This document shows, piece by piece, positions 1-8,557 of a stretch of 64,000 nucleotides of DNA. The stretch's first letter is position 1. Each line of letters opens with the position of its first letter. The notes under the pieces were generated by a model, which saw nothing but the letters and a program-made list of their open reading frames with translations, did no database searches and had not been told where the DNA came from. Source of the DNA: Salinispora mooreana (lineage in GTDB: Bacteria; Actinomycetota; Actinomycetes; Mycobacteriales; Micromonosporaceae); contig NZ_KB900614.1 in the NCBI RefSeq assembly GCF_000379065.1, forward strand, positions 4,265 through 68,264. The letters are read 5' to 3'. Both the position numbers and the translations under genes were made by a program.

Positions 1-2
1 CC

Positions 3-287
3 GAACTCGCCATCACCCGCAAAACGCTCCTGAGCCTCGGCGACCCACTCGACGCGGCACCACCCGCTGACCCGACCATCGCCAGCCCCGCCTACCAACA
101 GATCCTCACCGTGTTCCACACCGCCACCACACCGATGCGCGCCAAGGACATCTGCCAGGCCCTGGGCACCGGCACCACCGCGAAGGACACCGAGAACCTC
201 CGCGCCAAGCTCAAACGCCTCGTCACCCGCCAGATCCTCACCGAACCCGAGGCCGGACTGTTCACCCTGACCCCACCGTCGACGTAA
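3..287 (+). CDS. Hypothetical protein, C-terminal fragment (cut by window edge)
   Basis: An open frame enters from the left edge and stops at TAA 285-287, giving about 94 residues. The C-terminal half (roughly AKDICQALG through LKRLVTRQILTE) has the helix pattern of a winged helix-turn-helix followed by a short wing, so DNA binding is plausible. It lies 21 bp before the serine recombinase on the same strand and is probably part of the same integrated element. The N-terminus is outside the window, so the family cannot be named. Confidence 0.55.
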   Translation, partial: ELAITRKTLLSLGDPLDAAPPADPTIASPAYQQILTVFHTATTPMRAKDICQALGTGTTAKDTENLRAKLKRLVTRQILTEPEAGLFTLTPPST

Positions 288-308
288 CCCCGACCACCAA
301 GGCCCCTA

Positions 309-2030
309 ATGAGCGGTCAAACCCAGTCCGGACATACGCTTCCGAACCACCCTCTGATGCCCACCCCTCAACCAAAACCCTTCGCCTTCTACGGACGCGT
401 GTCGACCGAGGACAACCAGGACCCCGAGTCGTCCCGGAGCTGGCAACTCACCCGGGCGACCACCATCATCCGCCCGCACAGTGGACAAATCGTCACGGAG
501 TACTTCGACGTCGGCCAGAGCCGCTCCCTCCCCTGGCAACGCCGGATCCAGGCCAGCCGTCTTCTCGCCGCGCTCCGCGATCCACGTCGCGGGTTCTCTG
601 CCGTCGTGGTCGGCGAACCCCACCGCGCGTTCTACGGCAACCAGTTAGTGCCACTGTTCACCCACTACGGCGTCGAACTGTGGGTGCCCGAAATCGGCGG
701 TCCGATCGACCCTGACAACGAAGCCCACGAACTGGTCATGTCCGTCTTCGGCGGCATGAGCAAAGGCGAACGTAACCGGATCAAACTGCGCGTCCGCACC
801 GCCATGGCCGCCCAGACCCTCCTCGAGGGCCGCTACCTCGGCGGACGCCCGCCATACGGCTACACACTCCGCGAACTCGGACCCCACCCCAACCCGGCCA
901 AAGCCGCCAACGGCAAACAACTCAAAGGCCTCACCCCAGACGAACAGACCGCCCCGATCGTCCGGCAGATCTTCACCGAATTCCTCGCCGGTATCGGCCT
1001 GTTCGCCATCGCTGAAGGACTCACCGCCAACCACGTGCCCTGCCCCTCAGCCCATGACCGCGCCCGCAACCGGCACCGCAGCGGCATCGCCTGGTCCAAA
1101 AGCGCCGTACGGGTCATCCTCACCAACCCCCGCTACACCGGCCGGCAAGTCTGGAACAAACAACGCACCGACGAGGTACTGCTCGACGTCGACGACGTCG
1201 CAATGGGCCACACCGGCGTCATGCGCTGGAACCCCCGCGACAAATGGGTGGTCTCCAAGGAGATCACCCACGAACCACTCATCGACGACACGACCTTCGA
1301 GCAAGCCCAAGCGATACTGCGACATCGCGGACGGGGAACCGGCGGCCAACACCTCCGGCAGCGCACTCGCAACCCGTACGTCTTCCGCGGCATCATCTAC
1401 TGCGCCGCCTGCGACCGACGCATGCAAGGCCAGTACAACCACGGCGACGCCTACTACCGCTGCCGATTCCCACAGGAGTACGCCCTCGCCAACCATCTCC
1501 CACACCCCCGCAACGTGTACCTACGCGAGGACGCCCTCACCGACCCACTCGACACCTGGCTCGCCTCCGCCTTCGCCCCCCAACGCCTCGAACACACCAT
1601 CACCGCGATGGCCGACGCCCAACCAGTAGCCCATCCGCCCGCAACCGGCATACCAGCCCAGACCATCATCACCGAGTGCGACGCCAAGCTAGAGCGCTAC
1701 CGCGCCGCCCTCGACGCTGGCGCAGACCCGACGGTAGTTACCACCTGGATCACCCAGACCCAGGCCGACCGCGCCCGCGCCGAAGCAGAACTACACGCAC
1801 TCGCGAGCACCACCCCACACCGGCTGACCCGAGCAGAAATCACCGCCCTGGTGACCGCACTCGGGGATATCGCCGCCGTGCTCCGCGACGCCGACCCAGC
1901 CGACAAGGCCAAGGTCTACCGGCAACTCGGCCTCCGGCTGAACTACCAGCCCGAAACGCAAACGGTGCGCGCTGAAGTGAATCTCAGCGCGCACCGTGGG
2001 GAAATGGTTTGTGTCCGAGGGGGGACTTGA
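309..2030 (+). CDS. Large serine recombinase (integrase)
   Basis: This is a 573-aa site-specific recombinase of the large serine family, which cuts and rejoins att sites through a serine-DNA link. The resolvase domain begins at about residue 25; the motif YGRVSTED places the catalytic Ser at residue 32. A Recombinase domain follows (about 160-330) and then a zinc-ribbon with Cys364, Cys367 and Cys385. A helical C-terminal part (about 440-550) fits the coiled-coil arm of these enzymes. The start ATG 309 is 21 bp after the upstream gene; ATG 357 is an alternative. The last codons lie inside the 3' end of tRNA-Leu on the other strand, so the gene sits exactly at one element boundary. It is inferred to be the integrase of an element whose bulk lies left of the window. 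Confidence 0.92.
   Translation: MSGQTQSGHTLPNHPLMPTPQPKPFAFYGRVSTEDNQDPESSRSWQLTRATTIIRPHSGQIVTEYFDVGQSRSLPWQRRIQASRLLAALRDPRRGFSAVVVGEPHRAFYGNQLVPLFTHYGVELWVPEIGGPIDPDNEAHELVMSVFGGMSKGERNRIKLRVRTAMAAQTLLEGRYLGGRPPYGYTLRELGPHPNPAKAANGKQLKGLTPDEQTAPIVRQIFTEFLAGIGLFAIAEGLTANHVPCPSAHDRARNRHRSGIAWSKSAVRVILTNPRYTGRQVWNKQRTDEVLLDVDDVAMGHTGVMRWNPRDKWVVSKEITHEPLIDDTTFEQAQAILRHRGRGTGGQHLRQRTRNPYVFRGIIYCAACDRRMQGQYNHGDAYYRCRFPQEYALANHLPHPRNVYLREDALTDPLDTWLASAFAPQRLEHTITAMADAQPVAHPPATGIPAQTIITECDAKLERYRAALDAGADPTVVTTWITQTQADRARAEAELHALASTTPHRLTRAEITALVTALGDIAAVLRDADPADKAKVYRQLGLRLNYQPETQTVRAEVNLSAHRGEMVCVRGGT
1962..1997. repeat. 14-bp perfect inverted repeat at the element boundary
   Basis: The arms ACGGTGCGCGCTGA (1962-1975) and TCAGCGCGCACCGT (1984-1997) are perfect complements around an 8-nt loop. 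They lie in the last codons of the recombinase and end 16 bp before the tRNA-Leu 3' end. The repeat could be a recombinase binding site (half of the attachment site) or a terminator for the recombinase and for readthrough of the tRNA. No T-tract follows. Confidence 0.7.
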
Positions 2031-2095
2031 ACCCCCACGCCCTATACGGGCACTAGCACCTCAAGCTAGCGCGTCTGCCATTCCGCCACCCGGAC
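2013..2095 (-). tRNA. tRNA-Leu (anticodon GAG)
   Basis: On the minus strand a 7-bp acceptor stem (GTCCGGG with CTCGGAC, one G-T pair), an anticodon stem CTAGC/GCTAG with loop TTGAGGT, a long variable arm typical of class II tRNAs and a T-arm GGGGGTTCAAGTCCCCC are all visible. The loop gives anticodon GAG, which reads CUC and CUU leucine codons. The 3' CCA is not encoded. The 3' end overlaps the stop end of the serine recombinase, consistent with a tRNA-associated attachment site. Confidence 0.95.
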
Positions 2096-2283
2096 TTGCG
2101 TTGTCCAGCCTACCGCGATGACCGAAGTGATCTTCTCACCTGTCGGCTACCCAGCGGGCCGCACGAGCAGTTACTGTACACCGCCCGGATGGATCATGCA
2201 CATCGGCACTCGGCGGGCGGCAATACCGGACAGGAGGGCTGTTGCAGTAGCGTCGGGGCACGTCGGGCCGGCAGCATGACCAC

Positions 2284-3570
2284 GTGTCGTATCCCTCGTC
2301 CTCCCCCTTGGCCGCGGTGCAACAGCGGGCTCTCGCTCTGCGTCACGTCGGTGACCTGGCCGGCGCGCGTCGACTACTCACCGACAGCGTGGAGTCGGCC
2401 CATCCGCCACCGTACGGCCTGGATCATCCCGACGTGCTGGACACCGCGCACCTCCTGGCGCGACTGCACCGGGAGGCGGGCGACCCGAGCGCCGCCCGCC
2501 GGGTGTTGGAGGAGGCGCTCGCGGCGGGTGAACGCCTCCGGTCGGATGCCGACCCCCTGTTGCTGGCGCTCGTCTTCGAGCTGGCGACCGTGGCGGACGA
2601 ACTTGGCAACCGACACGAGGCCCGACGCAACTTCAACCGGATCCTGACCGCCGGTCCGGGCGCGCTCGGGGCCGACCATGCGTCGGTCCGCGCGGCGCGG
2701 GCCTACCTCAACGAGGCCGGCCTGGCTGACGGCTCGTCCGGCACGCCGAGCCCTCCGCTTCCCACGCAGCACAGTCCGGGGCGCCCGGGGGCCGGGACGG
2801 TCGCGGCGCAGCCCTCGGACGTTCGGCGGGCGCAGCCGCTGGTTCCACCGGTGGCCGCCCCGGGTCCACCGGGTCCGTTTCCCGATCATGCCGGCCATGC
2901 GACACCACAGTGGCCGGCGGTCGGACCGAGGCCGGACGGGCACGGCGGCAGGCGACGGCCCCGACCAGACCAATCCTGGGGGCCGCGATCCCCGTACAAC
3001 TCTGTCGACGCCCGCCCCGCACCTGGGGTTCCGGCCAGTGAGCCCGCGCCGGGCCCGTCCCGGATGGGCGGCGACACCGTTGTCGGTCTGCTGTCCGCCG
3101 CACAGCCGGCTCGGGAGCCGCAGCGGCACGGCCGGAACTGGACCGTGGGGGTGGCGGTGCTCGCCGCCACGGGCGTGGCCGCGGCGGCGATCGTCGGCAC
3201 GGGCGTGGTGATGCACTTTCGGGCCGGTCCGGAGGCCGCTCCGCTGCCGGAGACGCTGCGGGCGTCGGCGGGGGGAATGCCGAGCGGGGCGCCGAGTGCG
3301 CCGCCGCCGACGGAACTGAGTTTGCGGGACGACCTGACCTCGGTGACTCTCACCTGGACGGATCCCTCCGGCGGCACCGTTCCGTTCGTGGTTGCCGCCG
3401 GTCAGGCGGGGCAGCAGCTGGGGGCGAAGGGGCAGGTGGAGCCGGGGCGGACCAGCTACACGCTCAATGGTCTGAGTGCCGAGGTGGACTACTGCTTCAC
3501 GGTGTTGGCGGTGTATTCGACGGAGACGTTCACCACGTCCGGGCAGGTGTGCACCAATCGCGAGCGGTAA
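2284..3570 (+). CDS. TPR-like membrane protein with extracellular FN3 domain
   Basis: This 428-aa protein starts at GTG 2284. The first 140 residues are helical pairs of TPR type (RHVGDLAGARRLL, REAGDPSAARRVLEEAL, ELGNRHEARRNF). A long Pro/Gly-rich linker follows, then one transmembrane helix at about 288-312. The last 90 residues form a fibronectin type III domain (VTLTW core, YTLNGL, YCFTVLAVY). The TPR part is therefore cytoplasmic and the FN3 part outside. The next gene also carries FN3 domains, and the pair leads into the MoxR/DUF58 cluster, suggesting a shared envelope role. The exact function is unknown. Confidence 0.75.
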   Translation: MSYPSSSPLAAVQQRALALRHVGDLAGARRLLTDSVESAHPPPYGLDHPDVLDTAHLLARLHREAGDPSAARRVLEEALAAGERLRSDADPLLLALVFELATVADELGNRHEARRNFNRILTAGPGALGADHASVRAARAYLNEAGLADGSSGTPSPPLPTQHSPGRPGAGTVAAQPSDVRRAQPLVPPVAAPGPPGPFPDHAGHATPQWPAVGPRPDGHGGRRRPRPDQSWGPRSPYNSVDARPAPGVPASEPAPGPSRMGGDTVVGLLSAAQPAREPQRHGRNWTVGVAVLAATGVAAAAIVGTGVVMHFRAGPEAAPLPETLRASAGGMPSGAPSAPPPTELSLRDDLTSVTLTWTDPSGGTVPFVVAAGQAGQQLGAKGQVEPGRTSYTLNGLSAEVDYCFTVLAVYSTETFTTSGQVCTNRER

Positions 3571-3717
3571 ATTGCCGGGAAGTGCGCTGCGTGCACACCG
3601 GTGGACGGTACGGGTTTCCTTGCCGATACAAGCCAAATAGGATGGCACCCGACTTCTGGGAGGGCCGCCGTCTTCGGACCCGTCACCTGCTCAACCGACA
3701 CGGGGAGGCAATTGGTT

Positions 3718-6321
3718 GTGGCCACCGTCAACGATGTTGTGACTCCACGTCGCCGGCTTCGTGGTGGGCTGGTCACCATCGCCACGGTGACGGCGCTGCT
3801 GGCCGCGATGGGGCTCACCGTGCTCGGGGTGGGTGCCGCCGACAACGCGGTGGCCACCTTCGACGCCAGTTCCTGGCTGTGGAGCAGTGTGCGCGGTGAG
3901 TTGGCTCGGGTCAACGGGGTGACGGCGCGGGTGGACACCCGGCTGGAGGTTCCGGGTGCGCGGCAGCATCCGGTGCAGGTCGCCCAGACTGACCGGCTGC
4001 TCGTTCTGCGGGATCTGAGCACGGGCCAGGTCAGCTCGCTGGACCTCGCCACGTTGCGGATCCTCGCGACCTCCCCCACCACACCCGGTTTCGGGGTGAA
4101 CGTCGTGCTGCACGAGGAGGCGGCGTTCGTGGTGGACGCGGTGCAGGGCGTTGTCCGGCAGCTCGACCCGCGTTCGCTGGCACCGATCGGCAATTCGGTC
4201 CACTTTCCTCCCGGCATCACCGGTGGTTCATTTGACGGTAAAGGTCGACTGTGGATTGCGGTGCCGAGTGAGGGAACCGTCTCGGCGATCAGTGCCGCGC
4301 CGCTGCCGTCACCATCGGCCTCTAGCGAGGGGGGCCTGAACCCAGAGCTGATCGAGACGTACGACATCACCGAACCGCATCACGAGTTGATCGTCTCCGC
4401 GCTGGACGACGGTGTGGCGGTGCTCGACCGGACGGCGGGCTCACTGATCATGGTGCGCCAGGGGGATGTGACGCGGACACCGCTGGAGACCTCCGCGCCG
4501 GCGGTGCTGCCCGCCCGTACCAACGGGTCGGCGGTGCCGGTGACGGTGCCGTCGCAACGGCAGGTGCACGTGGTCGCCGGCGGGGTCGTCACGAACTTCA
4601 CGGTTCCCGGTGATGGGGGCGACCTCAGTCCGGCGGTGTCGTGGGCGGGCCGGTTCTACTGTGCCGACGAGGCGACCGGCACCGTCTATGTGCTCGACGA
4701 GTCCGGCCGGCTGGTCGATTCGATGTCCGGCGCACCGCTTGGTCCGCTTGAGCTGGAGGTTCGGGAGAACCACCTGTTCATCAACGCTCCGGACGCGTCG
4801 ACCGCCCGGGTGGTGGACGACCGGCACCGCATGCGGGAGGTCGACAAGTACGCCAACGACGTGCTGGGCGGCGACCCGCCGCCCGCTCCCCCACCGCCGC
4901 CCCCGCCGCCGAAGAAGCCGAAGGAGAGCCGGCCGGGTCCACCGCAGGCGGTCACCGCGGCGGCCGGGGACGCCCGGGCCCGGGTGAGCTGGCGGGCCGC
5001 CGCCGCCAATGGCGCCGAGATCATCAAGTACGTGGTGTCCGGTGGTGGGCAGCGTGTCGAGGTCGGCGCCAACCAGCGGGCGGTGGAGCTCAAGGGGCTG
5101 ACCAACGGGGAGACGTACGCGTTCTCGGTGTTCGCGGTCAATGCCAAGGGGGACGGACCGGCCCGGACCAGTAACCCGGTGACGCCGACGGCGGAGGTGC
5201 CGGACCCGCCGGCGAGCGCGACCGCCGAGGCGCGCCCGGACGGGACGGTCGCGGTGCAGTGGCCGGCGGCGAACGGGCAGGGCAACACGATCGACCGGTA
5301 CGTGGTGACGGCCACCTCGGCCGGCACGAACTCCCTGGCCGGGGAGGCGACCGGGACGGAGCTGGTGGTGCCGGCGGGCGAGTTGGAGTTCGGCCGGCAG
5401 TACGCGTTCTCGGTCGTCGCGGTCAATGACAAGGGTGCGGGTTCGGCGGCCTCGCCGGTGAGTAACACGGTGGTGCCGTACGCGCCGCCGGGGGAGCCGG
5501 GGGAGCTACAGGCCACGACGGTGGCGGAGCAGCCGGGGACGGTCGCGGTGCGGTGGGGACCGGCGGCGGCGAATGGCCGGCCGGTGACGGCGTACCTGGT
5601 GGACGTGGGTGGTCAGCAGAGCGAGGTGACCGACACCCGGACGACGGTCGGCGGGCTGGGCGACGGGCAGCAGGTCACGGTCAAGGTCCGGGCGGTCAAC
5701 GAGGCCGGGCCGGGGCCGGAGTCGACGGTCACCGCGCGGACCGTGGCCGCGCCGAAGGTGACGGTGACCGGTTCGTCGGCGACCGCCACGTCGGTGACGG
5801 TGAACTTCACTGTGGATGCCGGCGGTGGCAAGGCGACCTGCGCGCTGAGCACCAGCGGCAAGCCGGCGCAGTCCGGCCCGTGTTCCAGGATCACGTTCTC
5901 CGGGCTGACGCCGAGCACGGCGTACACGTTCACGGTGACGGCGACGAACGCGGCCGGCCCGGGCAGCGCGACCCGGGCGCAGTCGACCGCGGTGCTCTAC
6001 GGGACGGCGACCTGCGAGAACGGCGACTCCGGGGACCAGGCGACATACTGTGACGCCGAAATTGACGGCCACCGCAACGGCAATGAGGTCTTCTCGGTGC
6101 CGCGGCAGGATGACCCCCGGCAGGTTGGCTGGGCCAAGCCGGGCACGCGGTTGAAGGCCTACTGCCGGCAGGCGGGCGAGGAGGTCTACGCCTTCGTCTA
6201 CAACGGGCACAAGAGGAGCACGTGGTGGGTGCAGGTCGATTTCCAGGGGCGCAACTACATTCCGTGGGCCTGGCTGAACCTCGACGGTGGTGACGACATC
6301 AACGTTCTGCCGACCTGCTGA
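3718..6321 (+). CDS. Secreted or membrane-anchored multi-FN3 protein with propeller-like N-terminus
   Basis: This 867-aa protein is given the start GTG 3718, about 9 nt after GGGGAGG; the open frame extends upstream but lacks a ribosome site there. A basic N-terminus and hydrophobic stretch (about 12-35) form a signal anchor. Residues 50-380 contain repeated beta-rich segments resembling a beta-propeller. A poly-proline linker with lysines lies at about 385-405, followed by four fibronectin type III domains to about 765. The last 100 residues (with cysteines, WWVQV and YIPWAWL) look like an SH3-type module. It directly precedes MoxR with 25 bp between them and probably belongs to the same operon. 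Confidence 0.8.
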   Translation: MATVNDVVTPRRRLRGGLVTIATVTALLAAMGLTVLGVGAADNAVATFDASSWLWSSVRGELARVNGVTARVDTRLEVPGARQHPVQVAQTDRLLVLRDLSTGQVSSLDLATLRILATSPTTPGFGVNVVLHEEAAFVVDAVQGVVRQLDPRSLAPIGNSVHFPPGITGGSFDGKGRLWIAVPSEGTVSAISAAPLPSPSASSEGGLNPELIETYDITEPHHELIVSALDDGVAVLDRTAGSLIMVRQGDVTRTPLETSAPAVLPARTNGSAVPVTVPSQRQVHVVAGGVVTNFTVPGDGGDLSPAVSWAGRFYCADEATGTVYVLDESGRLVDSMSGAPLGPLELEVRENHLFINAPDASTARVVDDRHRMREVDKYANDVLGGDPPPAPPPPPPPPKKPKESRPGPPQAVTAAAGDARARVSWRAAAANGAEIIKYVVSGGGQRVEVGANQRAVELKGLTNGETYAFSVFAVNAKGDGPARTSNPVTPTAEVPDPPASATAEARPDGTVAVQWPAANGQGNTIDRYVVTATSAGTNSLAGEATGTELVVPAGELEFGRQYAFSVVAVNDKGAGSAASPVSNTVVPYAPPGEPGELQATTVAEQPGTVAVRWGPAAANGRPVTAYLVDVGGQQSEVTDTRTTVGGLGDGQQVTVKVRAVNEAGPGPESTVTARTVAAPKVTVTGSSATATSVTVNFTVDAGGGKATCALSTSGKPAQSGPCSRITFSGLTPSTAYTFTVTATNAAGPGSATRAQSTAVLYGTATCENGDSGDQATYCDAEIDGHRNGNEVFSVPRQDDPRQVGWAKPGTRLKAYCRQAGEEVYAFVYNGHKRSTWWVQVDFQGRNYIPWAWLNLDGGDDINVLPTC

Positions 6322-6346
6322 CCGACGCCAGGCAAGGAGCACCAGC

Positions 6347-7339
6347 GTGAGTTCCCCCGAGTTGCTCAGTCAGTCGGAGGTGCAGGGCTTCGCCGCCCTC
6401 GCCGCCCGGCTGGCCGAGAACATCAACGCGGTTGTCCTGGGCAAACCGGAGGTGGTCCGGTTGGCCCTGACCGCCCTCTTCGCGCGGGGTCATGTGCTGC
6501 TGGAGGATGTGCCGGGGGTCGGCAAGACGACGCTGGCCCGGGCGGTCGCCGCCACGGTGCAGGGGCAGTGGCGGCGGATCCAGTTCACCCCGGACCTGCT
6601 GCCGTCGGACGTGTCCGGGGTGACGATCTACAACCAGGCCAGCCGGGAGTTCGAATTTCATCCGGGCCCGGTCTTCGCCAACATCGTCATCGCCGACGAG
6701 ATCAACCGGGCCTCGCCGAAGACCCAGTCGGCGCTGCTGGAGGTGATGGAGGAGCGCACGGTGACGGTGGACGGGGTGCGCCATCCGGTTCCGCAGCCGT
6801 TCCTGGTGGTGGCGACGCAGAACCCGGTGGAGATGGACGGCACGTACCGGCTGCCGGAGGCGCAGTTGGACCGGTTTCTGGTGAAGTTGTCGGTCGGCTA
6901 TCCCGATGAGGCGGTGGAGGTGGAGGTGCTGCGGGGCGCTACGGCGCGTTCTCCCGAGGCGCTGACCCCGGTCACCGACACCGCGGCGGTCGAGGAGATG
7001 GTGCGGATGGCGCGCCGGGTGCACATCGCCGAGCCGTTGTACGCGTACGCGGTGCGGATCGCCGCGGCGACCCGGGACCATCGGCAGGTCCGGGTGGGGG
7101 TGAGCCCGCGTGGGGTGATCGCGTTGACCCGGGCGGCCTGCGCGTACGCGCTGATCGACGGGCGGGGTTGGATTATGCCGGAGGATCTGAAGCTGCTCGC
7201 GGAGCCCGTGTTCGCGCATCGGCTGCTGCTCACCCCGGAGGCGCAGGTGCGGGGGGTGACCCCGACGGAGGTGTTGCGCCAGGCCATCGCTTCGGTGCCG
7301 GTGCCGCTGCCGTCCGGGCAGGCCGCGGCCCGCGGTTGA
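6347..7339 (+). CDS. MoxR family AAA+ ATPase
   Basis: This 330-aa AAA+ ATPase belongs to the MoxR class (AAA_3), which act as chaperone-like ATPases beside DUF58/VWA proteins. Walker A is EDVPGVGKTT (near residue 57), Walker B is IVIADEINRA (near 114), and sensor-1 is VVATQNPVEMDGTYRLPEAQLD. The C-terminal lid is present. GTG 6347 follows AAGGAG at 6334-6339. Three bases separate it from the DUF58 gene, so the two are co-translated. MoxR-DUF58-transglutaminase clusters are a known arrangement. Confidence 0.95.
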   Translation: MSSPELLSQSEVQGFAALAARLAENINAVVLGKPEVVRLALTALFARGHVLLEDVPGVGKTTLARAVAATVQGQWRRIQFTPDLLPSDVSGVTIYNQASREFEFHPGPVFANIVIADEINRASPKTQSALLEVMEERTVTVDGVRHPVPQPFLVVATQNPVEMDGTYRLPEAQLDRFLVKLSVGYPDEAVEVEVLRGATARSPEALTPVTDTAAVEEMVRMARRVHIAEPLYAYAVRIAAATRDHRQVRVGVSPRGVIALTRAACAYALIDGRGWIMPEDLKLLAEPVFAHRLLLTPEAQVRGVTPTEVLRQAIASVPVPLPSGQAAARG

Positions 7340-7342
7340 GCT

Positions 7343-8557
7343 GTGGGGGTTACTGCCCGGGGAATCGGGTTGTGTGTCGCTGCCGCTGCCCTGCTGGCAG
7401 CGGGCTTCGGGTTCGCGTACCCGGAGTTGGCGTTGCTGGGCGCGGCGGGGGCGACCGCGGGCGGCTACGCGTTGGCCGTAGCCGCGTGGCGGCCCCGGTT
7501 GGCGGTGGTCCGCCGGGCCGAGCCGGACCGGGTGGGGCGCGGTGAGCCGGCGACGATGACGGTGACCGTCCAGAACAGTGGCCGGCTCCGGTCGGCGAAC
7601 CTGGTCGCCGAGGACCGCTGTGGTGGGGTGCCGGTGTCGGTGCCGGTGTTACGGCTGCGACCGGGGAAGGACACCACGGCCCGGTACGACGTGCCGACGA
7701 CCCGCCGGGGCGTGGTGCCGGTCGGGCCGCTGCGGGTGACCCGGCGGGACCCGCTGGGCCTGGTGTCCTTGTCCCGCCCGTACGGCGAGACGGTGCCGGT
7801 CTGGGTTCACCCGCGGGTCCATCCGCTGGATGTGATGCCTACCGGCGCGGGGCGCAGCCTGGACGGCCGGGTGGATTCCGTCCCGCACGGTTCGATCACC
7901 TTCGACTCGCTACGGGAGTACGTGGTCGGGGACGAACTGCGTCGGGTGCACTGGCGGACCAGTGCCCGGGTGGGTGAGCTGATGGTCCGGGAGAACATGG
8001 ACACCAGCCTGCCTCGCCTGGTGGTGTTGCTGGACAACCGGGCGGTGGCTCATCCGCAGCGGTCGGCGGGGCTGGCGGAGTCGTTCGAGTCGGCGTGTGA
8101 GGCGGCGGCGTCGGTGCTGACCGCCGCGTACCGGGCCGACCTGCCGGTGGTGCTGGTGCTGGTGGCCCCGGATGAGGAGGTCAACGCGACCGGTGCACCG
8201 GCGGCCGGGGTGGTCGGCCTGGAGCAGGAGGTCAGCGCGGCGGGTGCGCCGGATGCCGGGGTGACGGGCCCGCTGGACCGGTTGGCGGCGGTGGGACTCG
8301 GTGCCGACACCCTGGACGCCACCCTGACCCGACTGCGGGGGGACCGCCTCGGCGACACGCTGATCGCGCTCACCGGTCCGGGTGGGCGGGCGACGCTCGG
8401 CCGGTTCGGTGCGCTCCGCGGCGCGTACGCGTCGGTGGTTGTCGGGGTTTTCGGGGCGGCGGAGCCGGCGCAGCCGCCGACGACCGGCTTGGTGGTGATC
8501 GACGCTGTGGACGGGGCCGCGTTCGCCGCCGAGTGGGATCGGGTGCGACGGTGGTGA
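7343..8557 (+). CDS. DUF58 domain protein
   Basis: This 404-aa protein has two N-terminal membrane helices (about 5-45), a beta-rich segment, and then the DUF58 signature at about 190-215 (VGDELRRVHWRTSARVGELMVRE). DUF58 proteins carry a VWA-like fold and are thought to be partners of MoxR ATPases. GTG 7343 is 3 bp past MoxR. Its TGA overlaps the GTG of the next gene as GTGA, showing translational coupling. Confidence 0.92.
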   Translation: MGVTARGIGLCVAAAALLAAGFGFAYPELALLGAAGATAGGYALAVAAWRPRLAVVRRAEPDRVGRGEPATMTVTVQNSGRLRSANLVAEDRCGGVPVSVPVLRLRPGKDTTARYDVPTTRRGVVPVGPLRVTRRDPLGLVSLSRPYGETVPVWVHPRVHPLDVMPTGAGRSLDGRVDSVPHGSITFDSLREYVVGDELRRVHWRTSARVGELMVRENMDTSLPRLVVLLDNRAVAHPQRSAGLAESFESACEAAASVLTAAYRADLPVVLVLVAPDEEVNATGAPAAGVVGLEQEVSAAGAPDAGVTGPLDRLAAVGLGADTLDATLTRLRGDRLGDTLIALTGPGGRATLGRFGALRGAYASVVVGVFGAAEPAQPPTTGLVVIDAVDGAAFAAEWDRVRRW

